Of a stretch of 64,000 bases of DNA, positions 34,630 to 46,797 are shown in pieces; positions within the stretch are counted from its first letter, which is position 1; each line of letters begins with the position of its first letter. Made by a program: the position numbers and the translations under genes. The notes under the pieces are model-generated. The model saw nothing but the letters and a program-made list of their open reading frames with translations. It did not search any database and was not told the origin of the DNA. The stretch is taken from positions 41,037,286-41,101,285 of the forward strand of contig NC_077245.1 of the NCBI RefSeq assembly GCF_947179165.1. Reading direction: 5' to 3'. Source of the stretch: Solanum dulcamara. Lineage: Eukaryota; Streptophyta; Magnoliopsida; Solanales; Solanaceae.

Positions 34630-36002
34630 CTAATTTTTAACTGCCTCCATTTTCTTTGGATTTACTTTAATCCTATCACTGGACACCAGATGGCCAAGAA
34701 ATGCAACCTCTCTTAGCCAAAATTCGCACTGACTAAATTTATCGAATAGTTTTTTTTCCCTCAATGTTTGCAACACAATCCTCAAGTGACCCATATGAGC
34801 TTCCTCATGTCGAGAGTAAATTAAGATGTCATCAATAAACACCACTACAAACATATCCAAATATGGCTTGAAAATACGATTCATCAAATCCATGAATATA
34901 GAGGGAGCATTTATCAACCCAAACCACAGTACTACAAATTCAAAGTGACCATATCTTGTCTCAAAGGCCGTCTTGGGAATATTACACTCCCTTACCCTCA
35001 ATTGATGATAATGGGAATGGAGGTCAATTTTAGAAAAATAGCTTGCTCCTTGTAAATGATCAAATAAGTCATCTATCCTTGGGATGAGATATTTGTTCTT
35101 TATGGTGACCTTATTCAATTTTTGGTAGTCTATACACATTCGGAGTGACCCATCTTTCTTCATAACAAATAACACGGGATTACCCCAAGGTGAAATACTT
35201 GGTCTTATAAAACCCTTATCCAACAAATCCTTCAATTGTTCTTTCAACTCCTTAAGTTTTGTCGGAGCCATACAGTAAGGACGAATAAAGATAGGTTGGG
35301 TATCGAGAAGGAGATCTATGCCAAAGTCAATATCCCTTTTGGGAGGAATATTGGGCAAATCATCGGGAAATACATCGGAAAACTCATTAACTATAGGGAC
35401 CGACTCAAGAGTAGGTGTTTTGGAATCAATGTCCCTAACTCGTACAATATGATAAATGCACCCTTTGGAAATCATTTTTTGGGCCTTAATACATGAGATG
35501 AATCGACCCTTAACCACTGAATCATTACCCTTACATAAAAGAATAGGCTCATTAGGGAAGTGAAATGTAACCACATGAGTTCTACAACATATAGATGCGT
35601 AAGTGGCGTGTAACCAATCCATACCAAGAATGACGTAGAAATCAGTCATATCAAGTTCCACAAGGTCACATGGAATAACTTTGTTCAAGACCCATATGGG
35701 ATAATTTATATAAGCTCTCTTGGCTAATACTGAACCACCAATTGGAGTATAAACCGAGAAAGGTTCTATTAACACTTTCGGGCACACATTAAACCTCATT
35801 GCAATGTAAGGAGTAACACAAGACAAATTGGCACCCGGATTAAGAAATGCATATACATCAAAGTTAAAAACTCGTAACATACCCATGAACACATCGGAGG
35901 ACTCATAAACATCTTGCCTAGCATGAAGAGCTTAGAATCGGTTGTTGCGTTGGCCACTCTTAAGTTGAGATTGGGCGCCTTGTTGCACTTGGCCTCCTAT
36001 AG
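34630..36002 (-). pseudogene. Element G protease and reverse transcriptase
   Basis: The open frame 34630-35892 is 420 aa, and similarity continues upstream to 36002 through one stop near 35934. Residues about 1-110 are the aspartic protease; the expected DPGA/DSGA active-site Asp is Asn here (FLNPGANLS). RT follows with [51 protein letters not shown] and the intact catalytic FIDDILIYS. The frame ends with a TAG at 34630 in a place where the family normally continues into LAGYYRRF. RT would copy element RNA into cDNA. Loss of the protease Asp plus stops makes this copy inactive. Confidence 0.9.
35998..36002. repeat. Probable left TSD of element E (TATAG)
   Basis: It is the 5 bp next to the intact TGTCATGACCC terminus. 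The matching copy would lie beyond the right window edge. Confidence 0.4.
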
Positions 36003-36489
36003 TGTCATGACCCAACCCCACGGGCCATGACGGGTGCCCAAATTGGACACTCACGTATACCCCTGCTAACTATAAGTAAACCTGCCTCCTGTTTGAGTTA
36101 TAACGTACCGATAGACATCATAAGGCAACACAACGTATAAGCCGATGAGGCTATCATAACATGTAGGGTCATTCCATAATGAACATACGTGCGAGCCGAC
36201 AAGGATGCCACGACAAAGGGAATGACCCAAAACATATGACATATAGGCACAAGTGTACACATGTACATATACAACCCACATACATGTCCACAGACCTCTA
36301 AGAGTAAGAACAGTAACATAAGGCGGGACAGGGCCCCCACTGTACCTGTGAACAAATAAATATATACATCAAGGGTTATTACCAAAATCTAGGCTCCAGC
36401 ACAATGGAGTGACTCTGAACTGATCAGTGGGACTTTTATGCTGGCGGATCCCCAAAGTGTGTATTTGTGTCTGTAGGAATGAAATGTAG

Positions 36490-36506
36490 CCCCTCGAAAA
36501 GAGAGG
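36490..36506 (-). repeat. Conserved LTR hairpin in element E (left LTR)
   Basis: On the minus strand, CCTCTCTTTTCGAGG pairs CCTC with GAGG. The right LTR of the same element has a C5/G5-type stem at 63206-63223. Confidence 0.5.
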
Positions 36507-36877
36507 ATCAGTACGATATGTGTACTGAGTATGTAAAGCATAAAATTCCACAAGGAGCGCACTGTTGACATAGGGATGCAGGGAACAAGTATAATAATTG
36601 ATAAATCACTGTAGCTGCATCTTGTAAAATGACGTTATGTATCTCAGTGTCATATTCCGTACCTGGCTCATTGTGGGACTCAGTGTTACAAATATATCAT
36701 TATGTCATCATATGCGTATATATACCGTATCCGGACCTTTATGGGACCCGGTTAATAATCATGTCATCTTACCATCGTATACATATATCATACACAGCCC
36801 TTTATGGGATTCGGTCATACACAGCCCTTTATGGGACTCGGTCAATAATCATGTCATCTTACCATCGTATACATATA

Positions 36878-37012
36878 TCATACCTGACCCTTTATGGGAC
36901 TCGGTCATACCCGGCCCTTTATGGGACTCGGTCAGACCCAGCCCTTTATGGGACTTAGTTATACCCAGCCCTTTATGGGACTCGGTCATACTCAGTCTTT
37001 TATGGGACTCGG
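36878..37012 (-). repeat. Five head-to-tail 27-bp hairpin units
   Basis: Exact 27-bp periodicity runs at 36878, 36905, 36932, 36959 and 36986. Each unit reads like TCATACCCGGCCCTTTATGG followed by GACTCGG. More distant units lie at 36650-36840. It is the same hairpin motif as in the solo LTR at 27985-28250 but with a shorter period. Confidence 0.9.
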
Positions 37013-37525
37013 TGGAAGATATATTAACCATATGCACAAGTAGAGGAGTGAGTAGCCATATGCAAGCTAAATCATTATCTGAGACTCCATAAAATAGCCA
37101 AGTGAACCGTCACTTGAAGATCCAGGTAGTAATTGTCTTGAATACCCTCTGAGGGTCATTAGAGATCATATTAAGTAGAGCCTCAGGCTTCATAGACGTG
37201 CATAAAGATAATCCTACACAGCTTACGCATTCAGAGAAATTCATCGCCGTAGAGCCCTTAGGAATACGAGCTTGCGTATCCAGTTACTACCCAACATATG
37301 GAAGGCTCGAGGGTAGTAGTTCAACTGTTTTAGGACCTTTAACATTCAGAAGTGAGTACAAGCCATGAGTTACACCCGGAACCTATAAATGGAATTACCT
37401 CTAACTCATATCATATACGACTTCACTTACACTAATCCATTTCAAGATAAGGAAGGGATAGGCTTCATGTGTACTACCTTTCGTCATGTAGAAGATTTAC
37501 AAGATAATAACTCAATTATCGCAGG

Positions 37526-37530
37526 AGTTC
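37526..37530. repeat. TSD of element D, left copy (AGTTC)
   Basis: It is identical to 59613-59617. Confidence 0.85.
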
Positions 37531-38017
37531 TATCACGACCCAACCCCGTAGGCCACGACTGGGGTCCGACCTAGACCCCTATATACCTAACTATCAGCTG
37601 TGGTCAAATTGAACTATAAATAAAATAATATCATGTAACAGAGTCCCATTGGGCAATAACATTTTCATAAACCTATAGCCCTTTTCGTTTATATCTTAAC
37701 ATGAAAAGGCATGCAAGACAACAAGGCTTCCATAATATAATAACATATAACATATATCATGTAGACCCAGCTGAGTCAAACTAATATACACAACCCACAT
37801 ATACATGTCTGCAGACCTCTAATAATATTAATGACAACATATAGAGGGACAGGGCCCCTGCCGTACCCCTGAATAACAAAACAATACTATACATCAATGG
37901 CCAATGCCAATAACTAGGCTCCGATACAATGAAGCCTCTTCCAACTAAGCTGAGCGGGATCCTAAGATAACGGACTCCCAAAACTTGTATCTGTACCTGC
38001 GAGCATGAAATGCAGCT

Positions 38018-38035
38018 CCTCCGAGAAAAAGGAGG
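38018..38035 (-). repeat. Conserved LTR hairpin, CCTCC/GGAGG stem version
   Basis: On the minus strand CCTCC and GGAGG flank a TTTTTCTC loop, where element B has CCCCC/GGGGG. Both arms changed together. Confidence 0.55.
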
Positions 38036-39805
38036 TCAGTATGACATATATATTGAGTATGTAAAACATAACACAATACGACTAGGGGCATATCTGAAAT
38101 AGATAAGTAGGGGATAAAATATCAAATCAGAAACCTGTACCTGGAAAAGTAAAATCATGCATGCTCAAATTTTTAATATAGCCGGCCCTATCAGGGATTC
38201 AGTGAATCATATCTGTAGTACCATCACCTCCTTATTACAACACATCATCACATCATCATATATATACATATGTACTCGGCCCTCTAGTGAGGGCGCGATG
38301 AACAATTCAGTGGAATTGTGCACGATTACTATTCCCTACCTGGGTGCGATGAAAGAAGTGTTACAGTATACACGAGTAGAGTAGTGAGAAACAAAACACA
38401 GTTTAAATCATTATCGGAGACTCAATGAAGTCATCAGGTGAATCATCCCTGGAGATTAGGGTAGAAAGTATCCGACGTATACCCTCTAAATGTCACTAAG
38501 GACTATGTAAAAGAGAGTTTTGCAAATCTTAGACTTATACCAGTATGAAATATCTTATAGCAGTTCGAGTGTTGGTTATCTCAGAGCCTTTCTTTTTACG
38601 AAAAAGAGCTTAGTCGAATCAATCGTTATACAGTTATATAGAAGACTCGAGGAGTAAGAGTTTAACTACTTTAAAAGTCTTAATATCCAGAAGTGATCAA
38701 GAGTCCTGAAGTCATATTCAGAACCTAAGAGTGAAATTTCCCCAAAGCTTTCATCATCCATAGCCTACATCTAAGACATGCCAAAAGGAAGAGAAAAGAT
38801 AGGCTTTACATACCTATGTCATAAACATGCCAAGAGAGAGCTTCACATACCTCTTATGAGTTACTCTTTATCCCATTTGCCTCATTGTCCTTTGAACCTA
38901 TTCAACATGAAAGTAATACGAATATCAACCACTCTTAACTTTTTAGCATCTTAGGTAGCACCTTAGTATTCATGGAACCTATTTCCTTGTTCGTCTCCTC
39001 AATTAGTACTTTAATTAGTTAAGGCATTAACGAAAATTGGGCAGCACCTCCCCTATAATGTGCCCTATCCGAATTTCCAATTATATCCCTAAACACAACA
39101 GCCAACCAACAACAACAACCTACAGCATATTTTAAAGCAATTCACACCAACAATATACAACATAAGCTCCAAACGACTCGCTCAAAATTACGATATCAAA
39201 ATAGGGTGTCTAGCCTTTATTTTGTAGCACCTTTAATTATACGAAATGTGGGGTCATGTGGATGCAACCAGAAGCACCCCTACCCCTTTTAGAACAAATT
39301 TAGGCCCTGCAACAAAACACCACACCCCTGTAGTAGCACCTCACAAGCACAACCCTTTACTTCAACGACAATTCAACTATAACGACTCCAACTTAGTTTA
39401 TTTCGAACGTCAAGCATATCTATGATGTTTTCACATTTCCAGCTACTTAAACAACATATAATACACTTCTTAACAATACCATAAACTCCAAATTAATAAG
39501 AGAAATCTTACCTTATCCAAAATTGGCCAAAACTGCCAAATTGCAGCTCGGAACTTCTCCAAACGTGTTGAAATTAAGCGGGATGTTTATGTCCCTTCTC
39601 CAATGCCCCAAATTGGAATTTTTGGTTATCAAACACTATTATATAACCGTGGCAGCCCGGTTATATAATTAATTCACAGAACAAAACTCGGAGGTTTACC
39701 TTGGCAGCCCCCAAACCCCGTAGCCCCCCTTTCCTTGTCTCCAACATTTTCCTTTAGCTTTCTCTTATTTGTTCCAAGTGTAAAACTGAAGTTATGGTTC
39801 CGTAG

Positions 39806-39810
39806 ACATC

Positions 39811-39842
<32 letters not shown>
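39806..39842. repeat. (TA)n microsatellite in element D LTR leader
   Basis: This is an uninterrupted TA run of about 17 units. At the matching place the D right LTR (58873-58886) has only a few units. Confidence 0.9.
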
Positions 39843-39846
<4 letters not shown>

Positions 39847-40009
39847 CACGTGTTTTAGGAACACCGTAGATAATTAATTTGTGGAGAGAAAGTTAGAAAC
39901 CTACCTTAGTTTCTTCTAAACCATGGTTGCCTCCTTTGCTCTTCTCACATTTTTCCTTTCTTTTTGGCTGCTGTTTTGAACAGAAAATGTGACTAAGATT
40001 CACTTAACA

Positions 40010-40110
40010 TATATATATATATACACCTCTTTAGAAGGTTCCACATGGCAGACCCCTAGGGTGACACGTGGCATCCTCTTAGGGTACCACCTCAACCTAT
40101 GTGGCCAATC
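40010..40110 (-). promoter_or_regulatory. Element D LTR U3 promoter (minus strand)
   Basis: Minus-strand order is CCACGTGTCACCCTAGG-like G-box repeats at about 40055-40080, then TATATATATA at 40010-40022. It matches the promoters of the other LTRs. Confidence 0.55.
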
Positions 40111-40150
40111 ATATGCTGCCATATGGGAGTGGGGTCCACCCCAAGCTTCT

Positions 40151-40217
40151 GCATCACCTACTTGAACCCAAGTAGGTGCATCACTTTCTGGTCCAAGTAG
40201 GTACATCATCTACTTGC
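40151..40217. repeat. Palindromic AAGTAGGTGA cluster, element D
   Basis: Alternating CACCTACTTG and CAAGTAGGTGCATCA words lie upstream of the promoter in element orientation. Confidence 0.65.
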
Positions 40218-40567
40218 TTTGACTAGACGCGTTATTTCCTTATTTCTCTTTCGTGAGCTCATAATCCTGTCTTACTTCAAGAGCGTATGCATTCCTTGCT
40301 ACTTAAGCTCGACGTGTACTCAAGTAGCTTAAGTGTGTAGGACTTCTAAGTTAGCAGCTTACGTAGGTAAGTCGAGTCCTACGACTCTTTACTTGGCCTC
40401 CAACTTCTTCTGACTCCTCATAACCCTATTTCCAACCTTCCCTACTATGGGGTATCACATTCTCCCTTCTTTGGAGTTGTTTAATGGCATTGTAGATTAT
40501 CCAGCTCACATAGTAACTGCAAAGAAGCTTAAGAGACCTTCCAAACTCCAGAGTGTGGGGTATAACA

Positions 40568-41013
40568 TACTTTCCCCCTTTAGAACATTCGTCCCCGAAT
40601 GTTAAATAAAACTTCCCTCAAGACCTTATACCGATTGTAGGGAGATTGTTTGCTATTTCCATAACACATATTTCCATCCAAATACTTAATATAAGAGTTT
40701 CAGGAGTTGGGGTTACCTGTAGACATCAGGAATGGGTACGCATACTTGTGTATTATGTCCTCTTCAATTTCTCAGGTCATCCCCTTTTCTGGTTTTGGTT
40801 TTGCCACAGTATCTTGATGGAAGGCACATCTTTAGTCTACAATCATCCAGTTTGCCAATCTAAGATGACGATAGGTTTTTCCTCATAGGATTCTATTTCT
40901 TGGGCATCATCTATGGAATATACCTTGGGTGGATCGTCAGTACCCTTGAGAAGCATTCCTATCTGATGAACTGGGCGTATAGTTTTCAAATAAGGTGGTA
41001 AGGTCAACTTACC
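40568..41013 (-). pseudogene. Element D integrase C-terminal remnant
   Basis: On the minus strand, 40843-41028 reads GKLTLPPYLKTIRPVHQIGMLLKG, matching the element A frame at 8188. It is followed by an ILDWQ segment and a degenerate VLWRN-like tail to about 40730. A polypurine tract (minus strand TAAAGGGGGAAAGTA) adjoins the LTR at 40568. The remnant is cut at 41013 by insertion of element B. Confidence 0.7.
41009..41013. repeat. TSD of element B, left copy (TTACC)
   Basis: It is identical to 52079-52083. Confidence 0.9.
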
Positions 41014-41477
41014 TGTTACACCCCGCACTCTTGAGCTCGGAACGTCTTCTTGAGTTCCTTAGACACTATCATGTGAGCCGGATAAGCTACGACACTATCA
41101 AACAACTCTAAGGAAAGAAAATTGTGATACCTCGCGAGAAGGGAGGTTGGAGATAGAGTCATAAGAATCCGGAAAGAGTTGGAGGCTAAGAAATGAGTCG
41201 TAGGACTCGATTTACCTACGTAAGACACTAAGTTAAGAGTCTTATACACTTAAGTTGCTTAAGGATACACCAAGCCTACATAGCACGGATTACATAGGCT
41301 CTTAAAATAAAGTGAGATGACAAACCTACGAAAGAGAGCAAAAACTAGTTTCCGAACTTATGAAAGCAAAGCAAGCAGGTGACAAGCAGGTAGGTGACAC
41401 ACCTAGGTGGGACCCACACTGCCACATGGCAGCATGTGACTGGCCGAATAAGTTGAGGTGGCACCCTAGGAGGCTGC

Positions 41478-41533
41478 CACGTGTCACCCTAGGGGGCTGC
41501 CACGTGGCACCTTCTAAAAAGGTGTATATATAT
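41478..41533 (+). promoter_or_regulatory. Element B 5' LTR promoter
   Basis: Two G-boxes CACGTG lie at 41478-41483 and 41501-41506 within a repeated GGCTGCCACGTG word. A TATATATAT box follows at 41525-41533. The 3' LTR repeats it at 48845-48900. Confidence 0.65.
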
Positions 41534-43203
41534 GCATTATGTGACTCTTAACTTGTTCATTATCCAAAAATCAGCCAAGGAAGTTGAGAGAAAACGTGAG
41601 AGAAAGAGAGAAAGCTAGGCAGCCACGGATTGAAGAACCCGTTTTTAAAGAGGACTGCTGTTACTAATACTATCATAACTCCTTCTGTATAGTTCCGTTT
41701 CAAGTGATTCAAGATGTTTTGGAAAGCTATTTGATAGGTCTATAACTGTTGTTTAGCCTCTGAAACCCATTTTTTCTTTTATCAGCTCGAACGAGGGTGA
41801 TGAAGTATGGGGTAGGTGCTGCCCAGATTTCGTTTTGGAAATCCTACACAGACTGCTGTTGGTATTTTGGGCATATCTCTTTGTACAAAATTGCTGTAGG
41901 GATGATTCTGAATGGTATGCGACCATGAGACACATTTCTATAACTTTCATTGAGAACACAAATCCTGTTACCGTCAATTAGCCCTTCGAAACTAAGGGAC
42001 AATACGAGACAGTAACCTGCCCAGAATTCACGTTTTGACAACTTTGGTGAATTTTGACCAATTTCGGGTGAGGTAAGGTCTTACCTTCTAATTTGAAGTT
42101 TATGGTGTTTTTATAAGGTGTATTAAACACCTTTTAGGCTGCTGGAAGTGTAAAAATGTCATAGCAATGTTTAACGTTCGAAGCAATCCAAATTGTAGTC
42201 GTTATAGTCGAATTGTTGTCGAAGTGAAGTGTTGTTAGTGTGAGTGGTTGCTGAAGGGGTGTGAGGTGTGGTTGCAGGGCCTAAATGTGTTTTAAAGTGG
42301 TTTATGGTGCTGCTGGTTGAATCCACATGACCCCTCGTTGTGTATAATTAAAGGCGTTACAAAATAAAGTCTAGACGCCCTATTGTGATATCGTATTTTT
42401 GAATAAGTCGTTTGAAGTTTATGTTGTATATTGTTGTTGCGAATTGCTTAAACATATGCTGCAGGTTGTTGTTGTTGGTTGGCTGTAGGTCTTATGGACC
42501 TAATTGGAAATCCGTATAGGGCACATTGTAGGGGAGGTGCTGCCCAATTTTCGTTAACGCCTTAACTAGTTAAGGAACTAGTCGAGAAGGCGAGCGAAGG
42601 GATGAATGTTATGAATACTCGTGGGTAGTCTAAGTTGCTGAAAAGTCCAAGGTTGTTAATACTTACATTACTTCTATGTTAAATAGGTTTCAAGGACAAC
42701 GATGTGGACGTGATTAAGAGAAGTCCATACAAGGTATGTGAAGTTTTCTTTTGGCGTGTTTTTGGAATAAATATGTAGAGCTATTCTTCTTTTCTTTTGG
42801 CATGTCTTAGATATAAGTTATAAATGATATGTATATGATATTCGGGATTCAATCCATTCGTAAAGCCCTAAGTATGAGTCGAGACTCTTGTTTACTTCGT
42901 GATATTAGAATTTCTGCAATAGCTGAGTCATTGCCTTTTAGTCTTCTATGTGATGAAAACTAGTACATGTAAAGCCTATTTCTTCTTTCCTTTGGAATGG
43001 CTTAACTTTAAGTGAAATGGTATATGATATAGGTTTAGAGGTAATTCCATTTATGAGCTCTGATTGTAATTCGTGACTTGTAGTCACTCCTGAACAGTAA
43101 GAGTCTGAAAGTAGTCAAACTACTATTCTCGAGCCTTCTATATAACGAATAGTAAGTGAAAGTACCAGCTCCTCTCTTTTTAAAGGCTCTAAAATGGTAA
43201 ATG

Positions 43204-43320
43204 CGTCTGATTGCATAAGTTGAGTCTTTGACTAGATAACTGTCTCTGATTGCATAACTGTGTCTCTGATTGCATAATCGTGTCTTTGATTGCATAAACC
43301 ATGTTTCTGATTGCATAAGC
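43204..43320. repeat. About six 20-bp TCTGATTGCATAA units (5' LTR)
   Basis: TGATTGCATAA, or a degenerate form, recurs at 43208, 43229, 43247, 43267, 43287 and 43308. The matching copy is at 50571-50687 in the 3' LTR. Confidence 0.85.
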
Positions 43321-43525
43321 TATATGGCATTGTCTGGATGCATGTCTGTGATTCTCGAGGCCCCAACTGATGTAAGCCCTAATGACATATAAAGGATTAC
43401 CTCGGATAATTACTCCCCCAGTCTTCAGGTGATGGTTCACTTGACTGTTTCATCGATTCTTAGATAATGACTTAGTTGCATATGGTTTCTCACTACTCTA
43501 CTCGTACATACTGTAACCCATCCTT

Positions 43526-44065
43526 CCTCGAGTCCCACGATGGGCCGGGATATGTTATCGTGCACAGTGTTACTACTTCTTTCACCGCGTCCCGGGCCGG
43601 ATGTGTATAGTTCCACGCACGAGAAGATGATGCCGTACGTGAGGTGTGATATATGTTATATGTTATGACGATGCGATTATTCACCGAGTCCCGGGCCGGC
43701 TGTAATATGATTGTATGTGTGGTGAAATAAGGAAGGAACACCGAGTCCCTCCTTAGAGGACCGGGTATATATGTATATTATGATGGTACGCTATAGACGT
43801 ACACCACTCCATTCACCGAGTCCCTCACTAAAGGGCCGGATACTTTATGTAGGCATGCATATGAGATTAAAGCAATACATTGTGACCCTGAGCCCCGCAG
43901 TGAACCGGGTGTGATACGATGATATACATGATAAGATGATACCGTATACGATGGTATGATACCGTATACGATGATATGATGAAATGAAATGCATTATGAT
44001 ATGATGATATGTGATTATGAAGAAGTGATTATAACACCGAGTTCACTAGAGGGCCGGGCACAGCA
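43526..44065. repeat. GAGTCCC...GGGCCGG hairpin repeats, element B 5' LTR
   Basis: At least six diverged units (CGAGTCCC, CGCGTCCC, CGAGTTCAC, GAGCCCC types, each paired with a GGGCCGG or GACCGGG word) have irregular spacing of 50-120 bp. A duplicated ATACCGTATACGAT word sits at 43945 and 43967. Confidence 0.75.
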
Positions 44066-44212
44066 TATGATGATGTGTATGATTTATGTTTCCTAAGGTG
44101 CAGGTACAGTAATTTATTTAGTTATTATACTTGTCCCCTGCATCCCTATTTCAGTTATGATCTTAGTTACGATGTGTTATGCTTTACATACTCAGTACAT
44201 ATATCGTACTGA

Positions 44213-44231
44213 CCCCCCTTTTCTCGGGGGG
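44213..44231 (+). repeat. Conserved LTR hairpin, C6/G6 stem version
   Basis: CCCCCC-TTTTCTC-GGGGGG is flanked by a TCGTACTGA word on the left and GCTGCGTTTCATGCCCGCAG on the right. The exact copy is at 51580-51598. Confidence 0.7.
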
Positions 44232-44715
44232 CTGCGTTTCATGCCCGCAGGTACAGATGTTTATTCTGGAGATCCATCAGCATAGGAGTTCCTCTCAGCT
44301 GTGTCTTAAGTGCTTCACTGTTCTGGAGCCTAAATTTTGATGTTGGTCACTTAATGTATATATTTGTACATTCAGGGGTACGGCGGGGGTCTTGTCCCGC
44401 CATATGTTGCTGTTACTATTCTTAGAGGTCTGTAGACATATGTATATGTGGGTTGTTTGTGAGTTAGTTTTGATGTTGCCTATTCGATATGTTGTGAATG
44501 TTTTTGTTATAGCAGCCTTGTCGGCTCGCATGCCCTTTCATGATATGATACAAATGAAAGAGGCTACATGTACATGAAAAAGTTTTAAACTATTGGGGTT
44601 TTTGTATATAGTATCACATCACACACGGTTCAACTTAAGTGTAGTTGATAAATACGCATAAGAGGGTCCAGGTCGGACCCCAGTTGCGGCCTACGGGGTT
44701 GGGTCGTGACAGAAG

Positions 44716-44727
44716 TGGTATCAGAGC
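44716..44727 (+). other. Primer-binding site of element B (tRNA-iMet)
   Basis: TGGTATCAGAGC lies 4 bp after the 5' LTR. It is a perfect match to the standard plant initiator-Met tRNA complement. Confidence 0.93.
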
Positions 44728-46797
44728 AGTTCGTCCTTGGAATGTCTACAGACCGTGTCTAGTAGAGTCTTGTTTATCGGTGTGTTGTGCACCACATCTA
44801 TAGACAGGAGGCTACAGGATATTTAGGATGTTATTTTCTTTCATATCTAAGATCGTGCGATAGAGCCGAGCTATAGGAAATGAAATTCCTCATACTAACC
44901 TGCGATTTTAGCAGGAAGACAACGTCGATAGAAGAAAGTAACTGACAATATTGGATGTTACGAAGCACGCAGGTAAGCAAAGGCACGAAAGCCCTATCGT
45001 AGGTAAGGTATTGAAATGCGATTGACAGATACAATTGAAAAGTGAAAGGAAAGGTAAATAGGAAAGTATAACAGGTGCAGCTCGAGTGGACATAACAGGT
45101 AAGTTCATTTCCATACTGTTAATTATGGGCGCCCTATGCGACTGCGATATGAGATGATATGACTATATATGTGCCCTGTGTGGCTGAGATGTTATACAAT
45201 ATGAATGTATATATGTGTGCCCTGTGAGGCATTGTTGGTATTTTCTGCGTGCAGGTGTTGAGATAGTAAGAAATACAGAGGAAACTCTGCCCAAATTTTC
45301 CTAGAAATAAGAGGAGAATGAGATACAGGGCTATAGTATGTTTTGAAAGGTTGTCCTCGCAACAATGATGAGATTTGACTAAACAAGTATGGCTGACCTC
45401 GAGAAATAAGTTAATTGCTGAGTTAATGGCAATAGAAACTAGGAGGACGATACTGGAATAGTAGAATAAGTTAGAAAGGACCTATAAGCCAAAGAAAATG
45501 ACTCAGAGAGGAATGATAGATCGGGATAAAACGAGATAGTAAGGCATTTCCTGAATTGATATAGGGATAAACTATGACAAGTGATAGTTGAAGGAAGTAA
45601 CCGTATGGTTAAGACAAGAGTAAGACAAGAGTACAAAGGGAAAAGAATTGTGACGGATATGAAGTGTTAATAAGATAGCTTGTGAGACATTAAGGACAAG
45701 ACTAGCTAAGAAGGGTAAGTAACCCATAGTAAGAATCGTGAAGAAAGTCAAGCGGTATTATACTATTGGTCCGAATGCGAACAAGGTACCAGGTGAACAT
45801 AGCAAAAACCATTATTAGAATAAGCAAAACTTAGTAAGGAATTAACTAGAAGGTGTGATGTGGTCCATGTAAATGGAATGTAAAGATAGGTGTGGAACGG
45901 AAAAGCAAGCTATGGAACAAATAAGGAAGATTTATCAAGTTTCATAAGGAAAGTTTCGAATAAAGGTTATATGATGACGAAAAGGATGGCTAGTGCAAGG
46001 AAATAAAGGGTAATATGGAATTCCTTACGCCCAACCAAAAATGGAAATGAGTTGAAGGAATGATACAGAAGTTCTAATAGAGGCACTCAAGATAGATGCG
46101 ATTAATTAAGTATAGGTATCGAACAAAAAGAGACATAGACAGTTACGAACTGGAGGTATAGTACGATGAAAAAGTAATAAGATAAGTCCCCTACTACCAC
46201 GAAGTTGATGTGGTTTTAAGCAGGATTAGAAATGAGCCTTAGGCACACGACAAAGGTGCAAGCTCAGGAGGCGTAAAGAAGTATGGTGTACACGTGACTC
46301 CACTCTAATGATTAGTGGTATCCACTGGAATAAAGTTAGTATAATGATGAAGCTCGAAACATGAGTCATTAAAGTATAAGTACACTTGAGTGGGGAATGT
46401 GCACCAATTATGAGCCCTCGCTAATTACTGATTGGGATGAATGGAATATGTCTTTGAGTGAACTACTACATTACGGATACTACTCGAGTATCAATCATTA
46501 GATGAGATTCGATTCGAGATATTCCAAATATTACCGCACCCTACGATTGTGCTAGGGTTTCCTAGAAAGGCAACCTAACGTGGGGATGATTTAACAGAAG
46601 ATGTAGATATGGTGCAACCCGTTAAATATATTAGAATAGAATTATTCGCGTGTAAATAGCTGAAGATATACGGAGAATGACATAGGTACACCCTAAAAGG
46701 GGGGAAGTGGACAAAAGAAGTACAAGCGTAAAAGAAAATCAACTGATGCTATCGCATGTAAATGGGGACGCTTAAACGTCAAACGAGACCCCATAAG

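Larger units (their letters stand above)
32237..36002 (-). mobile_element. Element G interior (Tekay/Del-like Ty3/gypsy)
   Basis: The interior is in canonical gypsy order on the minus strand: gag end and protease, RT, RNase H, integrase, chromodomain-like tail, polypurine tract. Gag is cut at 36002, where element E begins; the rest of gag and the 5' LTR lie to the right of E, outside the window. Confidence 0.85.
36003..37530 (-). mobile_element. Element E, left (3') LTR, first part
   Basis: It begins TGTCATGACCCAACCCCACGG and is closely similar to 62765-64000, the other LTR of the same element. It is interrupted at 37530 by element D and resumes at 59618. Its hairpin repeats lie at 36650-37012 and the covarying hairpin at 36490-36506. 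Confidence 0.85.
37531..40567 (-). mobile_element. Element D, 3' LTR (3037 bp)
   Basis: It begins TATCACGACCCAACC (first dinucleotide TA where TG is expected) and ends GTGGGGTATAACA. The covarying hairpin is at 38018-38035, the GTTGTTGTTGG-type stretch (reverse) at about 39100, a (TA)n tract at 39806-39842, TATA at about 40010-40022 and G-boxes at about 40060-40080. Confidence 0.85.
41014..44711 (+). mobile_element. Element B, 5' LTR (3698 bp)
   Basis: It has TG...CA termini. The promoter is near 41478-41533, the GTTGTTGTTGGTTGG stretch at about 42465, a 20-bp TGATTGCATAA repeat at 43204-43320, GAGTCCC hairpins at 43528-44060 and the covarying hairpin at 44213-44231. The frames open here (for example 41844, 43035, 43189, 43493) recur identically in the 3' LTR only because the LTRs are near-identical, and they are not genes. 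Confidence 0.93.

Noticed and set aside
36629..37092. Proline/tryptophan-repeat ORFs (YHRIHISY, GPLWDSV types)
   Set aside because: They are translations of the 27-bp tandem hairpin units in the element E LTR.
43035..43741. Duplicated small ORFs also found at 50402-51108, resembling a duplicated gene family
   Set aside because: Both sets lie in the two LTRs of element B and are identical because the LTRs are nearly identical.
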